64,000 bases of DNA from Microbacterium testaceum (GCF_020781835.1 NZ_JAJGNJ010000003.1:372001-436000), one strand, 5' to 3'; shown: positions 42,463 through 51,326, counted from the first letter of the stretch. Program-made: numbers and translations. The notes: generated from the letters alone by a model not told the origin.

Positions 42463-43962
42463 TCAGGATGCCGGGACGAGGACGGCGACCCCGTCGGCGC
42501 GGGGGTCGCTCGCGGCGTCGCGCACGCCGAGCCCCCCGACACGGCGGACGATCTGGACGTGACCGGCCTCGTCGGCGGGCCCGGGGAAGGCGGCGACGCC
42601 GATTCCGAGGGAAGCGGCGCGCTCGATGACCTCCGGGCGGACTCCCGGTTCGGTCACGAGCGTCAGCCGATCCCGACCGAGGTCGCGGTCACCGATCACC
42701 CACCGCGGGCGAGCGAGCAGCTCATCCAGATCGGTGTCGGCGTCGGTCGCGTCGGGCAGCAGCTGCGCGAGAATCCACGGCTGGGCGCGACCGCCCTGGC
42801 ATCCGGCGATCACGGTCACGTCGCCGCGATCGACGATCGCGGGGGCGAGGGTGTGCGGCGGGCGGGCACCGGGGCGGATGGCCGCGGGCGAGGCCGGATC
42901 GATCGAGAACGCGCCCCCGCGGTTGTGCAGCAGGATCCCGGTCCCAGGATCGAGCAGTCCGGCGCCGAAGGTCTGGTAAACGCTCTGGACGATCGTCACG
43001 GCGTAGCCGTCGTCGTCGATCGCGACCACGGCGGCCGTGTCACCCTGCGGACGCGGCTCGCCCGGACCGGCGAGCGGGCGGGCATCGAGCGCGAGCAGCG
43101 CCTCGAGGTCGACCGGACCCGCGGCGGGGTCGCCGAGGTGCGCGGCGCGCGCCTGGGCGCCGCGCACGCTCGCCTCGAGCAGTCCGGCCGCCCCGGGCGC
43201 GCGCTCGCTCGCCGCGGCCACTCCCACCAGGATCGCCCCGACCGACGGCGGCGGCGCGACGCTGTAGTCGGCGTCGCCGATCCTGCGCGTCAGCGCCTGC
43301 ACGACCTCGGGGCGATAACCGGCGAAATCGTCCTCGGTGTGGGTGCCGCCGTGGGCGCGCAGGGTCCGCACGAGCGAGCGCGCGATACCGCCCTCGTAGA
43401 AGTCGCGGGGGTCGACCGCCAGGCGGCGCAGGCTCGCCGCGAGAGCCGGCTGGACGAGGGCATCCCCCTCGGTGAGCAGCACGCCGTCGCGCGTGAACAG
43501 CGCGCGCAGACCTTCGTCCGCCCGGATGGCCTCCGCCCGCGAGACGAGGGCACGCGCCAGACCGGCGCTCACCGCCGTCCCGGCCTCGGCCACGTCCGCG
43601 GCCGCTTCGAGCGCGCGTGAGACCGGCAGCACCGCGCCGAGGTCGGCGATCGCGGCCCACCCGGCGAGCATGCCGGGGACCGTCACCGACCCGGCCCCGG
43701 CGCGCGGCACCTCGCGCCAGGACGCTGCCGCCTCCGCGATCGCGGCGGGGGCCGTTCCGGCGGCGACGACCGCGGTCGTCGTTCCATCCGGGCGGCGGAC
43801 CAGCGCGATGAGGTCGCCGCCGACGGCGCACTGGTGGGGATAGACCACCGTCAGCATGGCGGCGGCGGCGAGCGCCGCGTCCAGGGCGTTGCCTCCCGCC
43901 GCGACGGCGGAACGGCCCGCCTCCACGGCGGCGGCGTGCGGAGCGGCCACGGCGATGGTCAT
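42463..43962 (-). CDS. Gamma-glutamyltransferase family N-terminal-nucleophile hydrolase
   Basis: 499 aa, somewhat shorter than typical GGT (about 550-580) and without a signal peptide, so cytoplasmic. N-terminal family features are GGNALDAALAAAAMLTVVYPHQCAVGGD and YRPEVVQALTRRI. The autoprocessing Thr is expected in QGDTAAVVAIDDDGYAV, followed by NRGGAF and PGARPPHTLAPAI. It hydrolyses or transfers gamma-glutamyl groups, which fits removal of glutamate after the GS-like ligase step at 32034-33563. Its ATG is one base after the flavin oxidase stop. Confidence 0.9.
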   Translation of the reverse strand: MTIAVAAPHAAAVEAGRSAVAAGGNALDAALAAAAMLTVVYPHQCAVGGDLIALVRRPDGTTTAVVAAGTAPAAIAEAAASWREVPRAGAGSVTVPGMLAGWAAIADLGAVLPVSRALEAAADVAEAGTAVSAGLARALVSRAEAIRADEGLRALFTRDGVLLTEGDALVQPALAASLRRLAVDPRDFYEGGIARSLVRTLRAHGGTHTEDDFAGYRPEVVQALTRRIGDADYSVAPPPSVGAILVGVAAASERAPGAAGLLEASVRGAQARAAHLGDPAAGPVDLEALLALDARPLAGPGEPRPQGDTAAVVAIDDDGYAVTIVQSVYQTFGAGLLDPGTGILLHNRGGAFSIDPASPAAIRPGARPPHTLAPAIVDRGDVTVIAGCQGGRAQPWILAQLLPDATDADTDLDELLARPRWVIGDRDLGRDRLTLVTEPGVRPEVIERAASLGIGVAAFPGPADEAGHVQIVRRVGGLGVRDAASDPRADGVAVLVPAS

Positions 43963-43963
43963 G

Positions 43964-45061
43964 TCAGATCCCCCGTCGTGCGGTCGAGATGAAATCGAGG
44001 TCGGGGCGCTCGACGCCCTCGCACAGGTCCGCGACGGCATCGCCGATGGCCGGACCGAACTTGAAGCCGTGCCCCGAGCACGCCGACACGGCGATGACCT
44101 CCGGGCTGTCGGCGAGCGGACCGATGACGAAGCGCTTGTCCTCGGTCATCGTGTACAGGCAGGCCGCCGCCTCGACGGGCGCGGTGTCCAGTGCGGGGAC
44201 GTACGCGTGCAGGAGATCGCGGAGCGCGTCGACCTCTGCGGGGGTCGGCGCGGCGACGGGCGTCTCGGGATCCCACACCTCTCCGGCATCCACCCCGAGC
44301 TTGACCCCGTTGCCGTCGGCATCCGGGATGCCGAAGACGAGGCCCTCGAGCCGGTCGACCGAGAACGCCCCGAGAGCGGGCGGTATGCCGGCGGACTGCC
44401 CCGCGCGGACCGTGACGGTGAGGATGCGCCACACCTCGAGGAGGTCGGACAGCTGCGGCAGGAGGCGCCCAGCCCACGACCCGCCCGCGACCACGAGACG
44501 CTCCGCGCGCACGACACCGCGGTCGGTGCGGACCTGCACGCCTCCCGAGGCGGAGTCCCACCCGAGCACCTGCTCGGTGTCGCGCACGTCGGCGCCGGCG
44601 GCCACGGCCAGCGTCCGCAGCGCGACGAGCGCCCGCTCGGCCTCGACCACCCCGGCCGACGGGTCGTACACGGCCCGGTACCCGTCGGGCACGACGAAGG
44701 ACGGCATGAGGGATGCCATCTCACCCCGGTCCTCGACGAGGATGCAGTCCGGTCCCTGCAGCTGCGACGCACCCTCGTGGGCGTACATACCTCCGGTGCG
44801 GTGGATCAACGTCTCGCCGGAGGCCCGTTCGAGCCCCTCCCACGCGTCGAACGCCTTCTCGACCAGCGGGTTCCACACCGGGTTCGGATACGCGCGCCGG
44901 ATCATCCGGGTGCGGCCGTGCGAGGAGCCGCGGGCGTGCCCGGCGGGGAAGCGATCGATTCCGACGACGCGCACACCGCGCCGGGCGAGGCTCGCGACAG
45001 TCGACATCCCGTGGATGCCGAGTCCGAGCACGACGACGTCCGCCGAGACGACCGCGGTCAC
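43964..45061 (-). CDS. FAD-dependent amine oxidase (monomeric sarcosine oxidase/N-methyltryptophan oxidase type)
   Basis: 365 aa DAO-family flavoenzyme. FAD-binding VVLGLGIHGMSTVASLARRG at the N-terminus, the MSOX-type GSSHGRTRMIRRAYPNP, VVAGGSWAGRLLPQL, ACLYTMTEDKRFVIGP with the Cys that carries covalent flavin in MSOX, and SGHGFKFGPAIG. It oxidises a secondary or N-methyl amine, producing aldehyde and hydrogen peroxide. GTG 45059-45061 overlaps the aminotransferase stop. Together with the copper enzyme it gives this operon two different amine oxidases. Confidence 0.92.
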   Translation of the reverse strand: MTAVVSADVVVLGLGIHGMSTVASLARRGVRVVGIDRFPAGHARGSSHGRTRMIRRAYPNPVWNPLVEKAFDAWEGLERASGETLIHRTGGMYAHEGASQLQGPDCILVEDRGEMASLMPSFVVPDGYRAVYDPSAGVVEAERALVALRTLAVAAGADVRDTEQVLGWDSASGGVQVRTDRGVVRAERLVVAGGSWAGRLLPQLSDLLEVWRILTVTVRAGQSAGIPPALGAFSVDRLEGLVFGIPDADGNGVKLGVDAGEVWDPETPVAAPTPAEVDALRDLLHAYVPALDTAPVEAAACLYTMTEDKRFVIGPLADSPEVIAVSACSGHGFKFGPAIGDAVADLCEGVERPDLDFISTARRGI

Positions 45062-46314
45062 CGCGAGCGTCCCGTGGCGATCGCCTCGACCCCGTCGACG
45101 AGGGCGGCCAGGTCGGCGGCGTCGTTGTAGATGTGCGGGGAGGCTCGGACGACGCTCGGCACTCCGCGGTCTCCGAGGTCCCACTGCCCGTGGGTCGCCG
45201 GGACGGACACGACCCGCACCCCGCGGCGCGCGAGCTCGACGACGGCATCGGCCGAGGCCAGGCCCTCGATGACGAAGGTCACGATCGCGGAGCGCGCGCC
45301 CTCGGGGTCGGCGACGGTCACACCGTCCAGATCGGCCAGGGCGGCGCGCAGCCGCGTGCCCGCGTCGACGAGCCACGCCTGCGTCTCGGGGATGCCGCGT
45401 TCGGCGGCCTCATCGAGGGCGGTGCCGAGACCGAGCCGGGCGGCCACCGCACCCTCCCACGTCTCGTAGCGACGCGCCGACGCATCCAGATCCCATGCCG
45501 TGCTCGACGTCCAGCGCGCTCCCCGCACGTCGGGCGCGGCGGGAAGCAACCGCTGGCACAGGGCTTCGCTGACGTAGGCGAAGCCGGTGCCGCGCGGAGC
45601 ACGGAGGAACTTCCGGCCGGTCGTGACCATGACGTCGCACCCGATCTCGCCGACGTCGACGGAGAGGTGACCGACCGACTGGGTCGCGTCGAGGATGTAC
45701 GTTCCGCCGTAGCGCTGCACGACCTCCCCGATCTGGGCGGCCGGCTCGACGAGACCGGACGAGGTGGGCACGTGGGCGACCGTCACGATCGACGGTACCC
45801 CGTCCGAGAGCAGGGTCTCGAGCGCAGCGACGTCGACGCGACGCCGATCGTCGTACGGCGCGATCACCAGGTCGATGCCCTGCTCGCGCGCCAGGCTCAT
45901 CAGGTGCAGCGCGTGACTGACGTACGTGCTGCTGGAGGCGACGATGCGCTGCCCGCGACTCGGGCGCAGAGCGTCGAGCATGACCCGCAACCCGGTCGAG
46001 GCGCTGTCGAACAGGGCGATCTCGTTCGTCGAGGCGCCGACGAGCCCCGCGGCGGAGGCGTAGACCGCGTCGACATCGCCGCGTCGCTCGGCCGCGGCCT
46101 CGTAGCCGCCCTTGGCCTCCTCGAGACGGAGGTGCTCGACCACCGTGGCGACCACCCCGCGCGACGGCAGCGCTGCGCCGGCGGCGTTGAAGTGGCTGGC
46201 GAGCGTCGAACCGGTGGTGCGCTCACGCTCGGCGACGACGTCGATGGAGGATCCGTCCGCGGTGTGCGCGGGTGCCGATGCCGTGACGGCGTCTGCGGTG
46301 GGGAGTGGGTTCAT
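45058..46314 (-). CDS. Class V aminotransferase-fold PLP enzyme (EgtE/isopenicillin-N-epimerase-like)
   Basis: 418 aa. PLP lysine in VTTGRKFLRAPRGTGF near residue 225, cofactor Asp/Gln in YILDATQSVGHL, phosphate-side SASTGLRVML and SSSTYVSHALHL, and C-terminal SPHIYNDAADLAALVD. The RKFLRAPRGTGF and SPHxYN patterns are those of the EgtE/cysteine-desulfurase-like lyase and epimerase branch rather than phosphoserine transaminase. It may catalyse transamination, epimerisation or beta-elimination. First gene of the leftward operon at site E; GGAGG lies about 13 bp before ATG 46314, rather far, so the start could be slightly downstream. Confidence 0.87.
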   Translation of the reverse strand: MNPLPTADAVTASAPAHTADGSSIDVVAERERTTGSTLASHFNAAGAALPSRGVVATVVEHLRLEEAKGGYEAAAERRGDVDAVYASAAGLVGASTNEIALFDSASTGLRVMLDALRPSRGQRIVASSSTYVSHALHLMSLAREQGIDLVIAPYDDRRRVDVAALETLLSDGVPSIVTVAHVPTSSGLVEPAAQIGEVVQRYGGTYILDATQSVGHLSVDVGEIGCDVMVTTGRKFLRAPRGTGFAYVSEALCQRLLPAAPDVRGARWTSSTAWDLDASARRYETWEGAVAARLGLGTALDEAAERGIPETQAWLVDAGTRLRAALADLDGVTVADPEGARSAIVTFVIEGLASADAVVELARRGVRVVSVPATHGQWDLGDRGVPSVVRASPHIYNDAADLAALVDGVEAIATGRSR

Positions 46315-46335
46315 GGGGGACGGGATACCTCCGAG

Positions 46336-46366
46336 TAGGATCCAAACATACTACATGTGGATCCAA
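46336..46366. promoter_or_regulatory. Site E: tandem GGATCC operator in a divergent spacer
   Basis: GGATCC starts at 46338 and 46359, 21 bp apart, within TAGGATCCAAACAT and TGTGGATCCAATCC. It lies between the leftward aminotransferase operon (46314) and the rightward amidotransferase gene (46394), so one operator pair may control both. Confidence 0.75.
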
Positions 46367-46393
46367 TCCATGATTTTCGATCCCGGAGGTGCC

Positions 46394-47191
46394 GTGTCCC
46401 GCATGCTCGCCTACGTCGCCCCCGCGCCGACGGACGCCGTCACCGCCCTCGGCGCGGATGTCCTGGCATCCTTCTCCGCGCTCTCCCGCGTGCACGCGGA
46501 CGGCTGGGGTGCCGCGTGGCGCACCGCCACCGCTGTCTCGACCCGTGTCGTCGCCGGACGGCCCGCCACGCGAGCCGACCTGGCCGGCGCCGTCGCCACC
46601 CCGACGACCGCGGCCCTCCTCTACCTGCGCTTCGGCAGCTCCGGGACCGGCACCACCGAGGCCGAGGCGCAGCCGTTCCTCGCCGGCGATGCGGCTTTCC
46701 AGCACAACGGAGCACTCTCTCCACCGGACCGGCTACGAGCCGCCCTCACCCCCGAGGAGCGCGGCGGTCTGCGCGGGGGCAACGACAGCGAGCTCTACTT
46801 CGCCCGCCTCCGGCGAGCCCTCACCCCCGGGGCCGACATCGACCCGACGCGGATCGCGGATGCCGTGGCCACCGTGCGGGCGCTCTTCCCGGACGCATGC
46901 CTGAACGCCCTGCTGCTCACCCCGCGGGTTCTGATCGCGGTGCACTCCTCCGCCGGCCGCCCGGCGCCCCTCGCCGCCTTCGCCGCCCGAGGACTCGACG
47001 CCTCCACCCTTCCGTCCGGTCACGGCGACGGGTACAACCGCCTCTTCACCCGTCGCACGGCCGCCGGGGCCCGGGTCGTCGCGACCACCGGCATCCCGCT
47101 CGACGGCTGGGAGGCCCTGCCCGATGACGCGGTCTCGATGGTGACGCCGGCGGGCCTGGCATCCGTGCCCCTGCCACCCCCGGCGGCGTGA
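46394..47191 (+). CDS. Class II glutamine-amidotransferase-like protein (EgtC/YafJ type) with Ser at the nucleophile position
   Basis: 265 aa Ntn-type domain. The family opening MCRxLAY reads M-S-R-M-L-A-Y-V here: the second residue, normally the N-terminal nucleophilic Cys, is Ser. Other landmarks are retained: HADGWGAAWRT, LLYLRFGSS, FQHNGALS and NDSELYF. GTG 46394 is fixed by GGAGG five bases upstream; no Cys occurs near the N-terminus in the longer open frame either. EgtC-type enzymes hydrolyse gamma-glutamyl amides, which fits the GS-like ligase in this regulon. It may be a Ser-type Ntn hydrolase or be inactive. Confidence 0.82.
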   Translation: MSRMLAYVAPAPTDAVTALGADVLASFSALSRVHADGWGAAWRTATAVSTRVVAGRPATRADLAGAVATPTTAALLYLRFGSSGTGTTEAEAQPFLAGDAAFQHNGALSPPDRLRAALTPEERGGLRGGNDSELYFARLRRALTPGADIDPTRIADAVATVRALFPDACLNALLLTPRVLIAVHSSAGRPAPLAAFAARGLDASTLPSGHGDGYNRLFTRRTAAGARVVATTGIPLDGWEALPDDAVSMVTPAGLASVPLPPPAA

Positions 47192-47264
47192 GCAGCCGGA
47201 AGCGCCGCCCGCGGGGGACGCCGAGCGACGGTCCTCGGCGACTCACGCGGTCTAGCGTGGAGGC

Positions 47265-48131
47265 ATGGCTCGCATGCGCGTGGAACCCGACGACGCCCCG
47301 ACGGCGCGTCTCTCCGACGGCTCGATCGCGCGGGTGACCGCCTCGACCTTCGTCTCGGGGTCGGAGCTCGTCGTCGACGGCACCCCGCAGTCGCACGTCG
47401 ACCTCGACGATCCGACCCACCTCCACTTCGAATACGTCGCGCGCATGGCTGCCGTCATCGACCGACTGCGGATGCCGGGACAGCCGCTCACCGCGGTTCA
47501 CCTGGGCGCGGGGGCACTGACGCTCCCCCGCTACGTCGAGGCCACGCGCCCGGGGTCCCGACAGCAGGTCCTCGAACTGGAACCGGCCCTGTGGGACCTG
47601 GTGCGCGAGAACATCCCGCTCCCCCGGGGGGCCTCGATCCGCGTGCGCATCGGCGACGCCCGCGCCGGCCTGGGGCGCCTCCCCTCGGGACTGCGCGGCG
47701 CGGTCGATCTTCTCGTGAGCGACGTCTACTCGGGAGCGCAGACCCCCGCGCACCTGACCACCGTGGAGTTCTACCGCGAGGCCGCGGCGCTGCTCGCACC
47801 CGACGGCGTGCTGCTGGTCAACGTCTCCGACGGTCCCGGGCTCGCCTTCGCACGCCGACAGGTCGCCACCGTGCGCGACGTGCTCCCCGAGGTGATCGTG
47901 CTCGCCGAGGTGCAGGTGCTCAAGGGCCGCCGGTTCGGCAACCTCGTCGTGGCGGCCTCGTCCGCGCCGCTGCCGGTGGAGTGGCTGCCGCGCCTCATGG
48001 CCGCCGGACCCCACCCCGCGAAGGTCGCCCAGGGGGCGGAGATCGACGAGTTCGTGCGCGATGCGCGCCCCGCGACGGATGCCGATGCGACGCCGTCGCC
48101 CAAGCCCTCGGCCTCCATCTTCGAGCGCTGA
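47265..48131 (+). CDS. Spermidine synthase-like methyltransferase-fold protein
   Basis: 288 aa. Rossmann-type core: TAVHLGAGALTLPRYVEATRPGS (motif I), QVLELEPALWDLV (acidic end of strand 2), RVRIGDARAGL and LLVSDVYSGAQTPAHLTTVEF, resembling spermidine synthases but with divergent polyamine-pocket residues. Such proteins are common single genes in Actinobacteria with unknown substrate. ATG 47265 is the first Met of the conserved N-terminus. No operator of the GGATCC type precedes it, so it marks the return to unrelated chromosomal genes. Confidence 0.82.
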   Translation: MARMRVEPDDAPTARLSDGSIARVTASTFVSGSELVVDGTPQSHVDLDDPTHLHFEYVARMAAVIDRLRMPGQPLTAVHLGAGALTLPRYVEATRPGSRQQVLELEPALWDLVRENIPLPRGASIRVRIGDARAGLGRLPSGLRGAVDLLVSDVYSGAQTPAHLTTVEFYREAAALLAPDGVLLVNVSDGPGLAFARRQVATVRDVLPEVIVLAEVQVLKGRRFGNLVVAASSAPLPVEWLPRLMAAGPHPAKVAQGAEIDEFVRDARPATDADATPSPKPSASIFER

Positions 48132-48247
48132 CGAGGGCCATCCCGACGCTCCTCCGGGCGGGTTCGCGGCGCGCCGGTGTGGCGAGGCGGAGCATCGGGC
48201 ACCGGCACCGCAGACTGGAAGGCATCGGCCATTCGAGAGGAGCGACG

Positions 48248-48775
48248 GTGAGCTACATCCACGGGTACGACCCCGACACGTTGCGCGAGATCACCGACTC
48301 TCGCGAGTGCGCGGAACGGCTCGAGGAGATCGGTTCGCAGCGCAGCCTCCCGGCCCTCCTCGAGCGCACGTGGCTGCTGAAGGTGCTGGACCGTTTCGAC
48401 GAGGCCCTGACCGTGTCGGAGCAGTCCGTGCGCGTGGCGCGCATGGCCGGGACCCGACGCGATCTGCTGCGCGCCCGCATCCTGCACGCCACGATCCAGC
48501 AGTGCCGCGGCGCCTTCGCCGCCGCCGAGCAGGAGCTGACGGCATGCGCCGAAGAGGCCGAGGGACAGGGCTGGGCCGGCATCGCCGCCTTCGCCCTGCA
48601 GCACCGCGGCAAGGTGCACTACGACGAAGGCGACTACGAAGCCGCCCGCAGCGACTTCAAGCGCGCGCTGTTCCTCCGCCAGAACGCGGGGGCCAGCGAC
48701 GCCGAACTCGAGTCGACGCTCCTCGCGATCGACGCGGCCGACCGGCGACGCTCGCGCGCGGTCGTGGCGAGCTGA
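48248..48775 (+). CDS. Small TPR-like helical protein
   Basis: 175 aa, entirely helical in appearance. TPR-like pairs are visible: LLKVLDRFDEALTVSEQSVRVARMAG, ARILHATIQQCRGAFAAAEQELTACAEEA, and ALQHRGKVHYDEGDYEAARSDFKRALFLRQNAG, roughly three repeats. GTG 48248 follows GAGAGGAG by about five bases. Probably a cytoplasmic protein-interaction module; function unknown. Its 3' end is 29 bp before the SprT-like gene. Confidence 0.78.
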   Translation: MSYIHGYDPDTLREITDSRECAERLEEIGSQRSLPALLERTWLLKVLDRFDEALTVSEQSVRVARMAGTRRDLLRARILHATIQQCRGAFAAAEQELTACAEEAEGQGWAGIAAFALQHRGKVHYDEGDYEAARSDFKRALFLRQNAGASDAELESTLLAIDAADRRRSRAVVAS

Positions 48776-48804
48776 CGTCGGAGCCCCTCTCTACGATTCC
48801 CGTC

Positions 48805-49293
48805 ATGTCCGATCTGCAGCGTGTGCGAACGTGGGCGGAGGCACTGATCGCCCTGCACCTCGACGATTCCTGGTCGTTCGCGTTCGACAACGCCAAGCGC
48901 CGGGCGGGCCTGTGCGACTACACGCGTCGGCGCATCAGCGTCTCGCGCTACCTCGCTGCCCGGTACGACGACGACACCAATCACCAGACGCTGCTGCACG
49001 AGGTCGCCCACGCGCTCGCGGGGGCACCCGCCGGCCACGGCCCGGTGTGGAAGCGGGCGGCCCGCGAGCTCGGCTACGTCGGCGGCACCACCCACGCCGG
49101 CGAGACCGCGAACGAGCTGGCGCCGTGGGTGGGCACGTGCCCCGCGGGCCACGTGGCCTACCGGCACCGCCGCGCGACCAGACCCACCTCATGTGCGAAG
49201 TGCGCCCCCTCGTTCGACCCCCGGTTCGCGCTGACCTGGGTGCGCCGCGAGATCAGCCCCGCGACGCGTCTGGCGGCGGCGACACCGCGCTGA
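48805..49293 (+). CDS. SprT-like zinc metallopeptidase-domain protein
   Basis: 162 aa. The metallopeptidase motif LLHEVAHALAG (HExxH) is near residue 62, followed by HGPVWKRAARELGY with the third ligand His. A C-terminal zinc-ribbon has CPAGH and CAKC. The length and layout match SprT-like domain proteins, whose eukaryotic relatives process DNA-protein crosslinks; the bacterial role is poorly known. ATG 48805 starts right at the conserved region. Confidence 0.85.
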   Translation: MSDLQRVRTWAEALIALHLDDSWSFAFDNAKRRAGLCDYTRRRISVSRYLAARYDDDTNHQTLLHEVAHALAGAPAGHGPVWKRAARELGYVGGTTHAGETANELAPWVGTCPAGHVAYRHRRATRPTSCAKCAPSFDPRFALTWVRREISPATRLAAATPR

Positions 49294-49320
49294 GTCCCGG
49301 GCAGCGACGTCGCCGGACCG

Positions 49321-49402
49321 CGCGACGTCGCCGTGCCGCGGCCTCCCGCCGTGCCGCGCCTCCTCGCGACCTCGCCGTACCGCGCGACGTCGCCGTGCCG
49401 CG
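49321..49402. repeat. Degenerate GC-rich direct repeats between converging genes
   Basis: CGCGACGTCGCCGTGCCGCG occurs at 49321-49340 and again at 49383-49402, with partial versions between and before (for example GCGACGTCGCC at 49303, GCGACCTCGCCGTACCGCG at about 49366). It fills the 144-bp gap between the SprT-like and ComB-like genes. Confidence 0.55.
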
Positions 49403-49437
49403 CGGGTCGTCGTGCCGCACGGCCTCCCGCAGAGGTC

Positions 49438-50064
49438 TCACGCGGCGGTGAAGACGCCTCCGCGCAGAACCGGGACGACGGATGCCGCGTCGCGCTCCGC
49501 CGCGGCGAGCACGAGGTCGCGCTCGCCCGCGTCGGCCCGCAGGCGCCCGGTGCCACTCGCGGTGAGGAGGTGACGCACCGCCACGCGCAGCGCCCGGAAT
49601 CCTTCACCCGCCACCGCCGCATCGGGCGAGGCGTGATCGATCCCGAGGTCGCCGAGCGCGGCGACGACGGCCCCCGCCCCGAGGAGGTCCTCGACGGCGA
49701 ATCGAACCCCGGGCTCCGCGGCATCCGCGTCGCCCGCCGCGATCACGGCGATGCTCGTCCGATCGCCGCGCGAGCGCTGCACCTCGAGAACGTGAGCGGC
49801 GACGGCGGCGGCGTTGCGGATCCCGGCGACCACGACGCGGGCACCCGCCCGCTCCGCGGCCAGAGCCACGCGCCCGGCAGCGTCGGCCGAGGGGACCGCG
49901 AGCTCGCGCCCCTCCTCGACGGCTGTCAACGCCCGCGCCGTGAGGCCCAGGGTCTGCACCACGACGACGACGTGCGACGGGGCGATCCGATCGAGCCCGG
50001 CCTCACCCCACTCCAGGCGCACCTGGTAGTTCGTCTGCGCGAGGGCGTCGGGGGTGTTCGGCAT
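49438..50064 (-). CDS. 2-phosphosulfolactate phosphatase family protein (ComB-like)
   Basis: 208 aa. The start NYQVRLEWGEAGLDRIAP and strand VVVVVQTL match the ComB family opening. The middle shows VVVAGIRNAAAVAAHV and SIAVIAAGD, and the conserved acidic FAVEDLLGAGAVVAAL. ComB hydrolyses 2-phosphosulfolactate in coenzyme M or sulfolactate metabolism, but actinobacterial homologues are of unverified function. It stands alone, convergent with the SprT-like gene and divergent from the next gene. Confidence 0.78.
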   Translation of the reverse strand: MPNTPDALAQTNYQVRLEWGEAGLDRIAPSHVVVVVQTLGLTARALTAVEEGRELAVPSADAAGRVALAAERAGARVVVAGIRNAAAVAAHVLEVQRSRGDRTSIAVIAAGDADAAEPGVRFAVEDLLGAGAVVAALGDLGIDHASPDAAVAGEGFRALRVAVRHLLTASGTGRLRADAGERDLVLAAAERDAASVVPVLRGGVFTAA

Positions 50065-50147
50065 CCCTCGAGCCTACGATGAGCGCCCCGCATCGCACGG
50101 CCCGTCAACCCGGCGGCGTCCGTGCGGGAAGTTGGCACAATGCGAGC

Positions 50148-50666
50148 ATGCGCATTCTGCTGAAGTTCGAGATCGACTGCGATCCGGATGCCGCCTGGCG
50201 AGCCCTCCACTCCCCCCGCGCGGTCGCGGAACTGTACGGCCCGCTCCTGGACGTCGAGCCCCTCGAGGAGGCGCCGACGTCGTTCGCCTCGGGCGCGGAC
50301 CTCCCCGTGCAGATGCGCGCGGCGGGGGTTCTGCCGCTGGGGCGTCAGCTGATCTCGGTGGCCGACCGGGAGACGTCCGACGGGAACGGCCGGGTCCGCG
50401 TGTTCCGGGACTGGGGTGTGCCCCTCACCGGCCCCCTCGCGGCCCTGGACGTCTGGGATCACCAGATGGCGGTCTCGGCGGTTCCGGGCGACCCGAACCG
50501 GACGCTCTGGCGGGAACGGCTCACGATCGGCGGCGCCGCCGCACCCGCCCTGTGGCCGGGTCTCTGGGCGGTGTGGCAGTGGCGCGCGGCCCGCATCCGC
50601 GCGCTCGCGCCGACCTGGGCGCACGACCCCGAACCGCGCGGGGACGAGGCCGCCCCCGCACGGTGA
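50148..50666 (+). CDS. SRPBCC/START-like hypothetical protein
   Basis: 172 aa. The pattern MRILLKFEIDCDPDAAWRALHSPRAVAELYGPLLDVEPLEE followed by a beta-rich middle and a C-terminal amphipathic helix (LWAVWQWRAARIRAL) resembles SRPBCC-type ligand-binding proteins. ATG 50148 is chosen as the start of the first strand; the frame is open further upstream. No catalytic residues can be named, and the ligand is unknown. Confidence 0.7.
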   Translation: MRILLKFEIDCDPDAAWRALHSPRAVAELYGPLLDVEPLEEAPTSFASGADLPVQMRAAGVLPLGRQLISVADRETSDGNGRVRVFRDWGVPLTGPLAALDVWDHQMAVSAVPGDPNRTLWRERLTIGGAAAPALWPGLWAVWQWRAARIRALAPTWAHDPEPRGDEAAPAR

Positions 50667-50675
50667 GCCGCGCCG

Positions 50676-51326
50676 TCAGACCAGGCCGTGACGGTAGGCG
50701 AAGACGACGAGCTGCACCCGGTCGCGGAGCGCGAGCTTGGTGAGGATGCGGCTGACGTGCGTCTTGACGGTCGCCTCCGACAGGAATTCGCGCGCGGCGA
50801 TCTCGGCGTTGCTGAGCCCCGCGGCGGCGAGCGCGAAGATCTCGCGTTCCCGGTCGGTCAGGGCGTCGTAGGTCGCCGGCAGCGGGTCGGCCGAACCGCC
50901 CTGCGCGATGTGCGCGAACAGTTCGCGCGTGGCCTGCGCCGCGATCACCGCGGAGCCGGCGTGCACCGTCCGCACGGCGGACAGGAGGAACTCCGGGTCG
51001 GAGTCCTTCAGGAGGAACCCGCTCGCACCGTGCTGGATCGCCCGAGCCGCCGCCTCGTCGAGGTCGAACGTGGTCAGCACGACGACTCGGGGCGCACCGG
51101 GATCGCGCAGGATCTCCGTCGTGGCGGCGAGCCCGTCCATCACCGGCATCCGCACGTCCATCAGCACGAGGTCGGGCCGGGTGGCACGGACGACCTCGAT
51201 GCCCTCGCGGCCGTCGGAGGCTTCCCCGACGACCTCCAGGTCGGGCTGCGAATCCAGCACCATCCGGATGCCGGCGCGGAACAGCGCCTGGTCGTCGACG
51301 AGCACGACGCGGATCGGCGTGGTCAT
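50676..51326 (-). CDS. Response regulator, NarL/LuxR family
   Basis: 216 aa. Receiver domain with acidic pair VLVDDQALFRAG, phosphoacceptor Asp in LVLMDVRMPVMDG (about residue 55), Thr in VVVLTTFDLDE and Lys in FLLKDSDPEF. The C-terminal LuxR helix-turn-helix is LTDREREIFALAAAGLSNAEIA with VKTHVSRILTKLALRDRVQ. ATG 51324-51326 follows the kinase stop by 79 bp. It forms a two-component pair with the histidine kinase at 51406-52560; target genes unknown. Confidence 0.95.
   Translation of the reverse strand: MTTPIRVVLVDDQALFRAGIRMVLDSQPDLEVVGEASDGREGIEVVRATRPDLVLMDVRMPVMDGLAATTEILRDPGAPRVVVLTTFDLDEAAARAIQHGASGFLLKDSDPEFLLSAVRTVHAGSAVIAAQATRELFAHIAQGGSADPLPATYDALTDREREIFALAAAGLSNAEIAAREFLSEATVKTHVSRILTKLALRDRVQLVVFAYRHGLV

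Noticed and set aside
45058..47191. Ergothioneine biosynthesis genes
   Set aside because: Only EgtC-like and EgtE-like proteins are present, the former lacks the Cys nucleophile, and no EgtA, EgtB or EgtD gene is found in the window.
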